Source: Bifidobacterium subtile
GTDB taxonomy: Bacteria; Actinomycetota; Actinomycetes; Actinomycetales; Bifidobacteriaceae
Direction: 5' to 3'
NCBI RefSeq assembly: GCF_000741775.1
Contig: NZ_JGZR01000007.1
Location: 124,001-188,000, forward strand
Length of the DNA stretch: 64,000 nucleotides
The notes beneath the pieces are model-generated. The model did not search any database. It worked only from the letters and a program-made list of their open reading frames with translations, and was not told where the DNA came from. Numbering within the stretch: the first letter of the stretch is position 1; every line of letters starts with the position of its first letter. The position numbers were made by a program, and so were the translations under genes. Shown here in pieces: positions 9,304-19,049 of the stretch.

Positions 9304-10101
9304 ATGACCGACCCCTTATTCATACTGGACACCACGCATGACGACACCCCGCTCAACAGCGACGAACTGCATACCGGGTGGAATCTCACGCTGCCCGACG
9401 CCGTGCGCAGGCATGCGGCGCAGGCCATGCGGCTGGGCGATGGCGACGCTTTGCAGCTGAGCGACGGCAAGGGGCTGCGCGTGCGTGCGAACTTGCTCGA
9501 CGCGCGCCAAGGCGTTGCGCAGGTGGTTGAGGTCGGACGCGAGCCGCGCCCCATGACCCGGCTGGCGCTGATCCAGGCGCTGGCGAAAACCGGCCATGAC
9601 GAGCAGGCCATCGATATGGCCACGCAGATCGGCGTCGATGCGGTGATTCCGTGGCAGGCCGAGCGTTCCATCGCCAAATGGAAGGAAGGACGCAGCGACA
9701 GGAAATGGCGTCAGACCCTCGCTTCGGCCACGGAGCAGTCGCGGCGGGCATGGATGCCTGAGCTTGGCGCATGCGTGAGCAGCAAGCAGGTGCTCGCCAT
9801 ATGCCGGCGGGCCAGCGTGCATGGCGACTTGGTCATCGTGCTCCATCAGGACGCGACGACGACATGGGGCGGCATAGAAGACGATGTTGCCGCACTGGCC
9901 CAACGCTGCCTTGACGACGGCCGGGAGCGCACGATTTCAGTGGTCGTGGGGCCGGAAGGCGGCATCAGCGACCATGAGATAGCGCAGTTCGCTGCGGCTG
10001 GTGCTCGCGTGTGCGTGCTGGGGTCGAGCATCATGCGGGCCTCAAGCGCGGGGCCGGTGGCGCTTTCGCTGCTCTCAAGGGCGCTGGGTCGGTTTGCATA
10101 G
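9304..10101 (+). CDS. rsmE: 16S rRNA m3U1498 methyltransferase RsmE
   Basis: This 265-residue SPOUT methyltransferase methylates U1498 of 16S rRNA in the assembled 30S subunit. An N-terminal PUA-like region precedes the SAM-binding knot with 'VVVGPEGGISDHEI' (about residue 218) and 'LGSSIMRASSAGPVAL' near the end. The latter replaces the more usual LGPRILR-type sequence but keeps the Leu-Gly and Arg positions. No Shine-Dalgarno sequence is visible, and TAGCCT at 9291-9296 places a start site on the ATG, so the mRNA may be leaderless. First gene of a plus-strand run through era. Confidence 0.94.
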   Translation: MTDPLFILDTTHDDTPLNSDELHTGWNLTLPDAVRRHAAQAMRLGDGDALQLSDGKGLRVRANLLDARQGVAQVVEVGREPRPMTRLALIQALAKTGHDEQAIDMATQIGVDAVIPWQAERSIAKWKEGRSDRKWRQTLASATEQSRRAWMPELGACVSSKQVLAICRRASVHGDLVIVLHQDATTTWGGIEDDVAALAQRCLDDGRERTISVVVGPEGGISDHEIAQFAAAGARVCVLGSSIMRASSAGPVALSLLSRALGRFA

Positions 10102-10232
10102 AATGTTTCGTATAACATGCGCTCCGTTTCGCCTAAAGCAATCCGGCAGCCAACTGGGTTGGGAATTATCCGTGCGGCACAATAGCATGGAGCTGGGCGC
10201 ATACGACACACGAACGCCTGAAAAGGAGCATG

Positions 10233-10571
10233 ATGAGCGCATCTGACGATTGCCTGTTCTGTGCAATAGCCGCAGGGCAGATTCCCAGTGAGACCGTATA
10301 TGAGGACGAGACCACCTACGCGTTCAAGGACATCAATCCCAAAACCAAGGTCCATGTGCTGATCATCCCGCGCAAGCATTACGCCAACGTCGCCGAACTG
10401 GCCGAGGATGACCCTACGCAATTGGCGCATATGGTCGCGGTGGCCCAGTCAATCGCCGACAAGACCTTCCACGGCGAGTTCCGCTTGGAATTCAATACCG
10501 GCCGCGACGCCGGGCAATCCGTCTTCCATGTGCATGCGCATGTGCTCACCGGCGAAGTCCTGAGCGAGTAG
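10233..10571 (+). CDS. HIT family nucleotide-binding protein
   Basis: This 112-residue histidine-triad protein is a likely purine nucleoside phosphoramidase of the HINT type. The catalytic triad 'HVHAH' lies in '[12 protein letters not shown]' near residue 100. '[19 protein letters not shown]' at the N-terminus is typical of the family and retains the two zinc-type cysteines. AGGAG (10224-10228) is 4 bases from ATG 10233; ATG 10230 would be too close. It sits 7 bases before phoH. Confidence 0.94.
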   Translation: MSASDDCLFCAIAAGQIPSETVYEDETTYAFKDINPKTKVHVLIIPRKHYANVAELAEDDPTQLAHMVAVAQSIADKTFHGEFRLEFNTGRDAGQSVFHVHAHVLTGEVLSE

Positions 10572-10578
10572 GGGTTCC

Positions 10579-11865
10579 GTGGCCACAACGACACGCACCA
10601 TCACGATTCCGCGCGAACTCGACCCCGTCGCCGTATTCGGCCCGGTCGACGAAGTCATCCGAGAGGTCGAAAAGGCCTTTCCCGAACTGACCTTCGTCGT
10701 GCGCGGCGACCGCATCGCCATTCTGTCGCGCTCCAAGAACACCCAGAGCGATGCCGACAAGGCGCAGAACATCATCGAAACGATCATCCAAGCGGCCTAT
10801 AGCGCCCCGCTGGACGCCGACTCGGTGCGGCGGATGCTCGAACGCGACGTGCTGCGCAACCATGTGCGCACCCGCGAGACGGTATTCGCCTCCGATCCGC
10901 CGACTCGGCGCGGCGCTGGCAGCACTGCGCATACAGCAGGCAGCGGCGTCAATGCCTCTCGCACAGGAAACAGAGGAGCGACCGCCGCTTCGCAGCGGCT
11001 ACATGAGGGCGATGCATCATCGACCGGCAAGCCCCGTGTCCCCGGCGTTATCACGTTTGCCTCCAATGTGCCCATCCGACCCAAGACGCCAGGGCAGATT
11101 CACTATGTGAACGCCATCGAATCGCATGTCATCACCTTCGCGATCGGGCCTGCGGGCACCGGCAAGACCTATCTCGCCGTCGCCAAGGCCGTGCGCGCCT
11201 TTCAGGACAAGCGGATACGCCGCATCGTGCTGACGCGGCCTGCGGTCGAGGCAGGGGAGAGCCTGGGCTTCCTGCCCGGCACGCTCAACGAGAAGGTCGA
11301 CCCCTATCTGCGCCCGCTCTACGACGCGCTGTCCGATATGCTCGGCGCCGAACAGCTCAAGCGCTATATGGACGACGGCACCATCGAGGTCGCGCCGCTG
11401 GCCTATATGCGCGGGCGGACGCTCAATGACGCCTTCGTGATCCTCGACGAGGCGCAGAACACGACCGAGCAGCAGATGAAGATGTTCCTCACGCGCCTGG
11501 GCTTCAACACGACGATGGTGATCACCGGCGATGTCACGCAGATCGACTTGACCGTCCCGCGCTCCGGACTGGCGACGATCGAAGGCATCCTCGGCGGTAT
11601 CAATGACATCGCCTTCGTGCATCTCGACGCCCGCGATGTGGTGCGCCATGAGTTGGTGGGGCGCATCGTCGAGGCATATGACCGTCATACGAGCAAGAGC
11701 GGCAAAGACAACGGTTCCCGCAGCGGTTATGAACGCAGCGAGAACGGCCGTAGCGCTGACCGAGCCAACGCTGAGCACCAAATCAGTGCCGTCCAACGCA
11801 GTGCCACCCAACCCAATGCTGAAGAATCCAGCGTTGAACAATCCAGTGAGAAAGGGCATCGATGA
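10579..11865 (+). CDS. phoH: PhoH-like ATPase
   Basis: A cytosolic PhoH-family P-loop ATPase, usually encoded next to ybeY and linked to RNA metabolism. The starting codon is GTG. Walker A 'GPAGTGKT' is near residue 190 and Walker B '[11 protein letters not shown]' near 290. An insertion rich in Gly/Ala/Thr separates residues about 110-150 from the core. The last 55 residues are a hydrophilic Ser/Asn/Gln-rich tail built of degenerate short repeats ([15 protein letters not shown]). It overlaps ybeY by 4 bases (ATGA). 428 residues, longer than the usual 320-350. Confidence 0.94.
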   Translation: MATTTRTITIPRELDPVAVFGPVDEVIREVEKAFPELTFVVRGDRIAILSRSKNTQSDADKAQNIIETIIQAAYSAPLDADSVRRMLERDVLRNHVRTRETVFASDPPTRRGAGSTAHTAGSGVNASRTGNRGATAASQRLHEGDASSTGKPRVPGVITFASNVPIRPKTPGQIHYVNAIESHVITFAIGPAGTGKTYLAVAKAVRAFQDKRIRRIVLTRPAVEAGESLGFLPGTLNEKVDPYLRPLYDALSDMLGAEQLKRYMDDGTIEVAPLAYMRGRTLNDAFVILDEAQNTTEQQMKMFLTRLGFNTTMVITGDVTQIDLTVPRSGLATIEGILGGINDIAFVHLDARDVVRHELVGRIVEAYDRHTSKSGKDNGSRSGYERSENGRSADRANAEHQISAVQRSATQPNAEESSVEQSSEKGHR

Positions 11866-12404
11866 GCGTCGAAGTCACCAACGAGACCGTCTGGCAGCTC
11901 GATTCCAAGGTCTTCTCTGAACTGGGGCTGTGGGTTATGGACCAGATGCGGGTGAGCACGCAGTCCGACCTGACGATCATCTTCGTGGATCCCGACCCGA
12001 TTGCGCATCTGCACGAGCGCTGGATGAACCTTGATGGGCCGACCGACGTGATGAGCTTTCCCATGGACGAGCTGCGACCTGGCGATGGCAAGACCACTAT
12101 GGAAGGGGTGCTCGGCGACATCGTGATCTGCCCATGGGTGGCGGCGCAGCAAGCTGCCGCCGCCGGGCACAGCACCATGCAGGAGATGATGCTGCTGACT
12201 ATTCACGGCACGCTGCATCTGCTGGGCTACGACCACATCACCCCGGAGCAGGAGCGGCAGATGTTTGCGCTGCAACGGCAACTGCTGCTGACCTTCATGG
12301 CTGCTCGGGGGTCTTCGATAGGCAATGCTCAGCTCCCTGCCGGAACGAGCGACGCGTTGGCCGCATACGATGCCGCGCAGGCTTCGCACGGCATCGGCAA
12401 GTAG
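11862..12404 (+). CDS. ybeY: endoribonuclease YbeY
   Basis: A zinc-dependent RNase needed for 16S rRNA 3' processing and late 70S quality control. The metal site H-x3-H-x5-H is present as '[11 protein letters not shown]' (about residues 112-122). 180 residues, normal length, with a short Ala-rich tail. It starts within the phoH stop codon, indicating coupling, and is 15 bases from the following membrane gene. Confidence 0.96.
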   Translation: MSVEVTNETVWQLDSKVFSELGLWVMDQMRVSTQSDLTIIFVDPDPIAHLHERWMNLDGPTDVMSFPMDELRPGDGKTTMEGVLGDIVICPWVAAQQAAAAGHSTMQEMMLLTIHGTLHLLGYDHITPEQERQMFALQRQLLLTFMAARGSSIGNAQLPAGTSDALAAYDAAQASHGIGK

Positions 12405-12419
12405 GGGAGAGGCGAACTG

Positions 12420-13949
12420 ATGTCCCTTCCTGATACGACCGCCCTGCTGCTTGTCGCAGTGCTTGCCGTGGTCACATTGCTGCTGGTATGGCTTTCGCTG
12501 TCCATGGCGGCCGCCGAAGCCGCCGTTGGCCGCGTGACGCGCGCGAGTCTGAACAATCTGATTTTCGAGGTGCAGACCGACACTGAAACCAGCCGATTCA
12601 CGCGCCTGAAAAAGATTGCGAAAATCCATACGGTCCAACGTCTGATCGCCGACCGCTTTGCCACGGCGGGATCATGCGCCTTCTTCCGCATCGCCTGCAA
12701 TGTACTGGATGGCGTGCTGGTGAGCAGCATCGCCTCGCTGTTCGGAGCTGTGTTGTGGGAGCAGCTGCTCGCAGGCCTCGTGTTCGCGCTGATCGTAGCC
12801 GTTGTCTCGATTCTGGTGCGACCACGCTCGGCTGGCGCTTCCAAGCCGGTTGACATCATGCTGGGCCGGGCTCGGCTGGTGTCCTTCGCTGTGGCGATCA
12901 CGCCGTTCGCCCGCGTTGGCGGTCATCAGACCTCGAAGCGACGAGGGCGCGAATCGGAACTCTCCGATGACGAGGAGCTTGAGAAGATCCAGCATGAGCA
13001 GGGCCGTGCGGCCATCGACCGGCTGGTGGAATCCAACGATTTCGACCCCGAGGTCTCCGAGATGCTGCGCAATGTGCTCACGCTTTCGGATACGCTCACG
13101 CGCGAAATCATGGTGCCGCGCACCGATATGATCTGCATCGAACATGACGCCTCGCTTGAGGACCTGCTCAAGCTCTGCACCCGCTCCGGCTTTTCGCGCG
13201 TGCCGGTCATCGGCGAGGATGTGGACGATCTGGTGGGCATCGTCTATCTCAAGGACGCGGTGCGGGCCACGGCCTTCAATCCGGCCGCGGGTACGCGCAG
13301 CGTCGAGACGATATGCCGCCAGCCGATGCTCGTACCCGAATCCAAGCCGGTTGACGACCTGTTCCACGAGATGCAGCGCACCCGCCAGCATGTGGCGATG
13401 GTGGTCGATGAATACGGCGGCATCGCAGGCTTGGTGACGATCGAGGATACGCTTGAGCAGATCGTGGGCGAGCTTGAGGACGAGCATGATCGCACCCAGC
13501 GCAGCGAACCGGAGCGAATCGGAGAGCGTACTTGGCGCATGCCGGCGCGTACGCCGATCGCTGACCTGGAGGAGATTTTCGAGGTCGATATCGATGAAGA
13601 CGATGTCGACACGGTGTACGGCCTGCTGACCAAGCTGCTCGGTCGGGTGCCGATTGTCGGCATGAGCGCGATGACGCGAGGACTGCAGCTTACCGCTGTC
13701 GATTCCGCGGGGCGGCGCAAGAAGGTGTCCACCGTGCTGGTGGAACCGGCCGGTGAAGCGAACGGCGAGACGGCCGGCGAGCACAGGGAGGAAGAAGCCA
13801 AGACCTCGTCCTCTTCCGAGTCATCGGATGCTTCGCGGCGCGAGAAACCGAGCAACAGCGGTAGCCGTGGCGACGGCGGCCGCAGCAGCGACAAACGCAG
13901 CAGCAGCAAACACGGTACTGATAAACACAGTGACGATGCGGCACAGTGA
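12420..13949 (+). CDS. CNNM/CorC-HlyC family membrane protein with CBS pair
   Basis: This 509-residue protein has an N-terminal CNNM (DUF21) transmembrane domain with three or four hydrophobic segments between residues 5 and 150. A CBS pair follows (about 210-340, 'IMVPRTDMICIEHDASLED', 'VAMVVDEYGGIAGLVTIED'), then a CorC_HlyC domain (about 365-440). The family is linked to magnesium or cobalt efflux. The last 65 residues are a Ser/Arg/Lys-rich low-complexity tail. It lies between ybeY and era, its usual position in actinobacteria. Confidence 0.93.
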   Translation: MSLPDTTALLLVAVLAVVTLLLVWLSLSMAAAEAAVGRVTRASLNNLIFEVQTDTETSRFTRLKKIAKIHTVQRLIADRFATAGSCAFFRIACNVLDGVLVSSIASLFGAVLWEQLLAGLVFALIVAVVSILVRPRSAGASKPVDIMLGRARLVSFAVAITPFARVGGHQTSKRRGRESELSDDEELEKIQHEQGRAAIDRLVESNDFDPEVSEMLRNVLTLSDTLTREIMVPRTDMICIEHDASLEDLLKLCTRSGFSRVPVIGEDVDDLVGIVYLKDAVRATAFNPAAGTRSVETICRQPMLVPESKPVDDLFHEMQRTRQHVAMVVDEYGGIAGLVTIEDTLEQIVGELEDEHDRTQRSEPERIGERTWRMPARTPIADLEEIFEVDIDEDDVDTVYGLLTKLLGRVPIVGMSAMTRGLQLTAVDSAGRRKKVSTVLVEPAGEANGETAGEHREEEAKTSSSSESSDASRREKPSNSGSRGDGGRSSDKRSSSKHGTDKHSDDAAQ

Positions 13950-14058
13950 CGAGACAGCACGGTAATGGTGCAACACGGCAGTCAGAGCAAGTACAGTGAC
14001 CGCTTTGTATAACAATCACAGCAATCACGACATCATGGCAATCACAGCAAGGAAAAGC

Positions 14059-15153
14059 ATGAACGGACATGACGAGACAGCGGCACAGGATGTGTCGGCG
14101 ATACAGGGTGTGTCGGCAACGCACAGCCAATCGGCAACACGCGATGAGTCAGCGACCCCAGTCAATACAGCGGCGATGGCTCCAAGTGAACCGGCGACCC
14201 AGAGCGAGGCCTACCGATCAGGATTCGTGGCGGTCGTGGGCCGTCCGAATGTCGGCAAATCCACGTTGATCAACGCCTTGCTTGGCACGCAGATCGCCAT
14301 CGCCTCGTCACGGCCTGAGACCACGCGCAAGGCCATCCGCGGCATTCTGACGACCCCGAACGCGCAGCTGGTGCTGGTCGACACGCCCGGCATCCATCGC
14401 CCGCGCACCCTTTTGGGCCAGCGTCTCAACGATGTGGTCGACGAGTCGCTGAGCGATGTGGACGAAATCGCCTTCCTGCTGCCCGCCGATCAGGAGATAG
14501 GCGCGGGGGACAAGCGGATTCTGAGCCGTCTGCGCAGCCAGTTCGCCATCAAGCGCGACGATGGCACGTTCAAGTGGAAGGTGCCGCTTATCGCGATTGT
14601 CACGAAAATCGACACGCTGGGTCGTCAGCAGCTGGTCGCCAAGCTTATCGAGATTGACGAATTCGCCGATTTCACCGCGTTGGTTCCGGTCAGCGCGCTC
14701 GACCGCGACAATCTTGACGAGGTCAGAAGCGTGCTCATCAACCATATGGTCGAAGGTCCGCAGATGTACCCGGACGATCAGATCAGCGAGGAAAGTCCCA
14801 AGGACACCATCGCCGAGCTGGTGCGCGGCGCCTTCCTAGAAGAGCTGGACGATGAGCTGCCGCATTCGCTCGCCGTCGTCGTCGACTCCATCGAATACCC
14901 CGACAGCCCGGATGCCGAGCTTGGCGTGGCCGCCGACGGCAAGGCGCATGTCATCGTGTCGATTTATGTCGAACGCAATTCGCAGAAGCCCATCATCATC
15001 GGGCACAAGGCTGAGCATCTCGTGCAGGTGCGCAAGCGTCTGCGTACTCCGGTCAACCGCATCGTCGGTCAGAAGTCGCGTCTCGATCTGCAGGTCAAAG
15101 TCGCCAAGGACTGGCAGTCCGACCCTAAGCAGCTCGAAAAACTCGGATTCTAG
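14059..15153 (+). CDS. era: GTPase Era
   Basis: A Ras-like GTPase that binds the 3' end of 16S rRNA and helps 30S maturation. G1 is 'GRPNVGKST', G3 'DTPGIH' and G4 'TKID'; the C-terminal KH domain includes 'IIIGHKAEHLVQVRKRLRT'. ATG 14059 follows AAGGAAAA and is preferred to 13996. The first 50 residues before the G domain are a low-complexity extension made of repeated Ser-Ala-Thr-Gln units (VSAIQGVSATHSQSATRDES), not part of the Era fold. 364 residues against about 300 typical. Confidence 0.95.
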   Translation: MNGHDETAAQDVSAIQGVSATHSQSATRDESATPVNTAAMAPSEPATQSEAYRSGFVAVVGRPNVGKSTLINALLGTQIAIASSRPETTRKAIRGILTTPNAQLVLVDTPGIHRPRTLLGQRLNDVVDESLSDVDEIAFLLPADQEIGAGDKRILSRLRSQFAIKRDDGTFKWKVPLIAIVTKIDTLGRQQLVAKLIEIDEFADFTALVPVSALDRDNLDEVRSVLINHMVEGPQMYPDDQISEESPKDTIAELVRGAFLEELDDELPHSLAVVVDSIEYPDSPDAELGVAADGKAHVIVSIYVERNSQKPIIIGHKAEHLVQVRKRLRTPVNRIVGQKSRLDLQVKVAKDWQSDPKQLEKLGF

Positions 15154-15155
15154 GC

Positions 15156-15249
15156 TTTATGCGCTAACGTGAATCTAGCGGACAAAAGGCGACGCAAAAC
15201 AACCTAAGAACGTTGCGAAATTTACGCTAGGCTCGAGCTAGCGCATAAA
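15156..15249. repeat. spaced inverted repeat between era and acyl-CoA ligase
   Basis: TTTATGCGCTA (15156-15166) and its perfect complement (15239-15249) flank 72 bases. These contain a second nested pair, CTAGCG (about 15174-15179) and CGCTAG (about 15225-15230). It fills the gap between convergent genes and could serve as a two-way terminator, although no simple stem-plus-T-run is seen. Confidence 0.5.
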
Positions 15250-15272
15250 AGACGACGCCGGCGAGCAAACCC

Positions 15273-17309
15273 TTATTTGCGCTTGGTGTACATCTGCGTG
15301 TTGAGCAGGGTGGCGTAGCGGCGGATGACCTTGGGGCGGATGACCTTCATCGAGGCGGTGAGCAGACCGTTGTCCTGCGTGAACTCCTCGGGCAGGATGA
15401 TGAACTTGCGCACGGATTCGGCGCGGGAGACGCCCTCGTTGGCCAAATCCACGTAGTTCTGCACTTCGGCGCGCACGGCGGCGTTCTCGGCCGCCTGCTC
15501 CAAGGGCATATCACGGTCGAGTCCCTTGGATTCCAGCCACATGCGCAGCGAGTCCTCGTCCATCGTGATCAGCGCGGAGATGAACGGGCGTTTGTCGCCG
15601 AGCACAAGGGCCTGGGAAACGAAAGAGCAGCGCTGGATGACCTCTTCGATGGGGCCGGGAGCCACGTTCTTGCCGCCGGCGGTGATGATGAGATCTTTCT
15701 TGCGCCCGGTGATGGTCAGGAAGCCGTCGTCGCTCAGATGGCCCAGATCGCCGGTGGCGTACCATCCGTCGGGGGTGAAGGAGGTTTCGGTGGCCTCGTC
15801 GTTCTTGTGGTAGCGCTTGAAGACGCCCGTGCCGCGCACCTGAATCTCGCCGTCACGCGCGATGCGCACGGAGAATCCGGGGAAAGGAATGCCGACCGAA
15901 CCCTCATGGAAAGGCGTGCCGAGCGGATTGAACGAGCACGGCGCGGTGGTCTCGGTCAGGCCGTAGCCCTCGTACGCCGGCACGTCGGCACCACGGAAGA
16001 AGGCGAGCAGCTGCGGATCGAGGGGTGCGCCGCCGGCGACTATCCACTTGGAGCGCCCGCCGAGTACGTCGCGCAACGGACGGTACACGGTCGGGTCGAA
16101 GGCCGCGCGACGCATTTTGAGTCCTGCGCCGACTTTGCCCTTGGAGCTCAGCTCCTTCATATAGTTCTGCGCGGCGACCACGGCCGAAGCGAACGCCATG
16201 CCCTTGAGACCGGTTCCTGCCTTCTGTGAGGCGGCGTTGTAGACTTTCTCAAGCACGCGGGGCACCACGATCATGATCGAAGGTTTGGCTACCTGCAGGT
16301 CGGTGATCAGCGTGGAGATGCCGCGTGCGATGTAGATATGCATGTCGCTGGCCGCGACGATGTAATTGATGGCGCGCGCGAAGGTATGCGCCTGCGGCAG
16401 GAACAGCAGTACGGTGTTGTTGGGGTCGGCAAGCAGTTCGGGCATGTAACTGCATAGCGCTAGCGCGGTCATGCAGTAGTGCTCGTGCGTCATCTCCACG
16501 CCCTTGGGGGAGGCAGTGGAGCCAGAGGTGTAGACGATTGAGCACAGATCGGTTTTCTTGATCGAATCGATGCGCTCGTCCAATGCCGTGTCATCGATGC
16601 CTGCGCCGTAGGCCTGCAGCTCGTCAAGCCCGCCCGTTTCGATGCAGATGATGTCTTCAAGCGTCGGACAGTCCTCGATGGCGCCGTCGGCCTTGTCTCG
16701 CATCTCCGTGGTTTCGACGATGAGCAGCCGCGCATCCGAATTGTTGACGATGTTGCGAATCTGCTCGGCCGAATCGGTGTCGTAGATCGTAGCCAGCACG
16801 CCGCCGCAGGCCAGCACCGCGGCATCGGTCACGTCCCATTCGTACGAAGTGCGGCACATGAAGGCGACGGCGTCGCCCTTGTTCAGGCCGTAGTGCATGA
16901 GTCCTTTGGCCACTTCGCGCACCTGTGCGAGGAATTCGTTGGCGGTTTTGCTGATCCAAACGTCGCCGGACTTGAACGTATAAAGCGGATCGTCGCCACG
17001 GCGTTCGGCGCGTTCGGCGTACAGATCGTAGACGGACATGCCCTCGTCGATCGGATCGATGCTGGCGGTGGTCGCGGTCAGCAGCCCGGTGTGCGGGTCG
17101 ATGAAGGTGGTGGTGGGAAATCCCGTACGCCATTCGTCGGCGTGCGGCAGGTCCCTGGCCTCGTTCTGTGCCGGGATGTCCTCGGGCCTGACGTAGTCGG
17201 GGATCTCAGGCGTGTCGTCGCTCGTGGGATGCGAGAAGCCGGAGCCGAGGCTGAGCGCCTTGCGGGTGAGTTTCATGGCTTGTTGTTCGATCGAATTGAT
17301 AACAGACAC
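15273..17309 (-). CDS. long-chain fatty acid-CoA ligase (AMP-binding)
   Basis: This adenylate-forming enzyme activates fatty acids to acyl-CoA. The motifs are 'YTSGSTASPKGVEMTH' (P-loop), 'GYGLTETTAPCSF', and the hinge region 'TGDLGHLSDDGF' followed by 'GRKKDLIITAGGKNVAP'. It is similar in type to the mycobacterial FadD15 group and the eukaryotic-like long-chain ligases. GTG 17309 is chosen because AAGGAG lies 6 bases upstream; the frame runs open to 17444. About 678 residues. It is convergent with era. Confidence 0.93.
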   Translation of the reverse strand: MSVINSIEQQAMKLTRKALSLGSGFSHPTSDDTPEIPDYVRPEDIPAQNEARDLPHADEWRTGFPTTTFIDPHTGLLTATTASIDPIDEGMSVYDLYAERAERRGDDPLYTFKSGDVWISKTANEFLAQVREVAKGLMHYGLNKGDAVAFMCRTSYEWDVTDAAVLACGGVLATIYDTDSAEQIRNIVNNSDARLLIVETTEMRDKADGAIEDCPTLEDIICIETGGLDELQAYGAGIDDTALDERIDSIKKTDLCSIVYTSGSTASPKGVEMTHEHYCMTALALCSYMPELLADPNNTVLLFLPQAHTFARAINYIVAASDMHIYIARGISTLITDLQVAKPSIMIVVPRVLEKVYNAASQKAGTGLKGMAFASAVVAAQNYMKELSSKGKVGAGLKMRRAAFDPTVYRPLRDVLGGRSKWIVAGGAPLDPQLLAFFRGADVPAYEGYGLTETTAPCSFNPLGTPFHEGSVGIPFPGFSVRIARDGEIQVRGTGVFKRYHKNDEATETSFTPDGWYATGDLGHLSDDGFLTITGRKKDLIITAGGKNVAPGPIEEVIQRCSFVSQALVLGDKRPFISALITMDEDSLRMWLESKGLDRDMPLEQAAENAAVRAEVQNYVDLANEGVSRAESVRKFIILPEEFTQDNGLLTASMKVIRPKVIRRYATLLNTQMYTKRK

Positions 17310-17528
17310 GTGATGCTCCTTGGCCTTCAGCCTTCGTCGTCCTGCCATGCAGCGGATTTTCGCCATTCGACTCCTACCGTCGCCGGCATCCGCCCCTGTG
17401 GCGTTCTCCTTAGTGATAGTAATCGCTTGCGGCGCGTCCGTCACCTTACGGTAGCGTAGGCGTCTGCGTGCGCCGATGCAGCTTGGAGACCGTCTGGAGC
17501 TGATCGTTCAGAGAGACGCCTATGGCAC

Positions 17529-18602
17529 TCACAAGTCGAAAAGCGGCGACACGAATGCGTTCACTCGCCGCCAATACGCCGCCGGATCGGTGCTGGCGCT
17601 CATGGCGTGCCCGGCGCCGGGAATCAGCAGTCGTTGCTTGCGGGGGCTGGCGCAGGCTCGGAACACCCGGTCAAGCGATGCTGGGGACACGAAATCATCC
17701 GCACTGCCGTGGATGAACAGCATGGGGATGTGCGCATTGTCCAGCTGATTCACGCAGGAGGCCTCGCGGAACCCGTATCCTGCCCGATGCGCAGCGATCA
17801 GGCTCATGGACTGCACGAGTGCGCCGGCCATCAATCGAGGCAGATGATATAGCGTCCGCGCATTGAACATGCACTGATCCCACACGCTGGCAAAGCCGCA
17901 GTCGGCGATTGCCGCCACCACATTGGACGGCAGGCTTTCCTCGCCGCAGGCCATCATCACCGTTGCCGCCCCCATTGAGACGCCGTCGAGCAGCACCCGC
18001 GCCTGGGCATCCTGGGCCACTATGAATCTGACCCACTGCAGCAAATCGCGTCGTTCCAACCATCCCATGCCGATGTAGCGCCCTTCGCTCAGCTCATGGC
18101 AGCGGCTCGCCGGCGTGAGCACGGTGAAGCCCATCGCGGCGAAGCGATGCGCATACTTCGCCATTTCCGCAGGCCCGCCCGAGAAACCGTGGCAACAGAT
18201 GGCGTAGCAATGCGGCTTCGGGCTGGCGCAGTCCGGGTCGAACGACCATGCGTGCAGGCGCAGCCCGTCCTCATTCGTGATGGTCACGGGGTGCTTGGCG
18301 TCATTGAACCACTCCTCGGCCTCGCGCTCTTCGGCGGCGTCATGGTGAAGCGGCTCCGCGTGGTTTCTGCGCCCCCGGCGGCTCCGACTTGCCCGGCTGC
18401 TGTGGTCCTTGGACAGAGCGAGCAGCGAAAAACGCGAATTGGCGTCCAGCGTGAATCTGAACTGATGATCGGCAAACATGTAGAGGGCAGCGCCGCCTAG
18501 AATTGCCGCAGCTCCTGCATAGGCCGTCAGCCGCCGGGCGGTTGCCGGCTGCCGCTGTACTTGGTGCGTGCGCTGCCGCGCCCTTATCTCCTGCGTGCTC
18601 AT
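17529..18602 (-). CDS. membrane-anchored alpha/beta hydrolase
   Basis: The N-terminal helix 'LTAYAGAAAILGGAALYMFA' (about residues 22-41) looks like a signal anchor. The hydrolase core has the nucleophile elbow G-x-S-x-G in 'LLDGVSMGAATVMMACG', an acid position in 'FIHGSADDFV' and a histidine in 'PGAGHAMS', so the triad is complete. Such proteins are usually extracytoplasmic esterases or peptidases of unknown substrate. ATG 18602 is preceded by GGGGAGG. About 357 residues. Confidence 0.88.
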   Translation of the reverse strand: MSTQEIRARQRTHQVQRQPATARRLTAYAGAAAILGGAALYMFADHQFRFTLDANSRFSLLALSKDHSSRASRSRRGRRNHAEPLHHDAAEEREAEEWFNDAKHPVTITNEDGLRLHAWSFDPDCASPKPHCYAICCHGFSGGPAEMAKYAHRFAAMGFTVLTPASRCHELSEGRYIGMGWLERRDLLQWVRFIVAQDAQARVLLDGVSMGAATVMMACGEESLPSNVVAAIADCGFASVWDQCMFNARTLYHLPRLMAGALVQSMSLIAAHRAGYGFREASCVNQLDNAHIPMLFIHGSADDFVSPASLDRVFRACASPRKQRLLIPGAGHAMSASTDPAAYWRRVNAFVSPLFDL

Positions 18603-19049
18603 GTCGCCTCCCCGCTTCAGTGCCGCGTGTCGTGTGCATCCGCGTTCAATCATATCGGGCTATCATGTCGTGCGTTCGAGGGGAGGGAACGCTGCGCATA
18701 TGTGTCACAAGTCGGGATGCGCATATTAAGCCAAGCTATTCGATGACGCGGCTCGCGCATCCTGTCCGAGCATCTTGTCCGAGGTCACGGTAGACTGGTG
18801 GATGTTGCTGTGGCGAATGCCGATGCATGCGATGCTGATGAAAGTACTCATGGTGGGAAAGCCCATCGTGGGAATGCTTCTTCTCGAGGAATCGCGTGCG
18901 TAGGAAGTTCGTCGTGCTTTGGCGAGGGAACGCAAGATTCCGTAATCGACTGAGCTGATGGCGGTTATCGTACGATGCCGTTCGTTGGTGCGCCGATGCG
19001 CCGAACGAGGCAGAGAACCGTACGAATAAAGTACTTATAAGGAGCCATC
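18603..19049. other. 447-base intergenic region with leader hairpin before rplY
   Basis: The region separates the divergent hydrolase and rplY. It holds 7-bp arms TGCGCAT/ATGCGCA (about 18690-18722) around TGTCACAA, a possible operator. No open frame looks coding. The rplY end carries the hairpin described separately and a ribosome binding site AAGGAG at 19040. Confidence 0.5.
18976..19012 (+). promoter_or_regulatory. candidate structured leader of rplY
   Basis: TGCC/GGCA, GTTC/GAAC and GGTGC/GCGCC pair in order (18976-18991 with 18998-19012), leaving a 3-base bulge and a 6-base loop. It ends about 38 bases upstream of the rplY start. Ribosomal protein leaders often bind their own product; whether this one does is inference. 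Confidence 0.4.
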
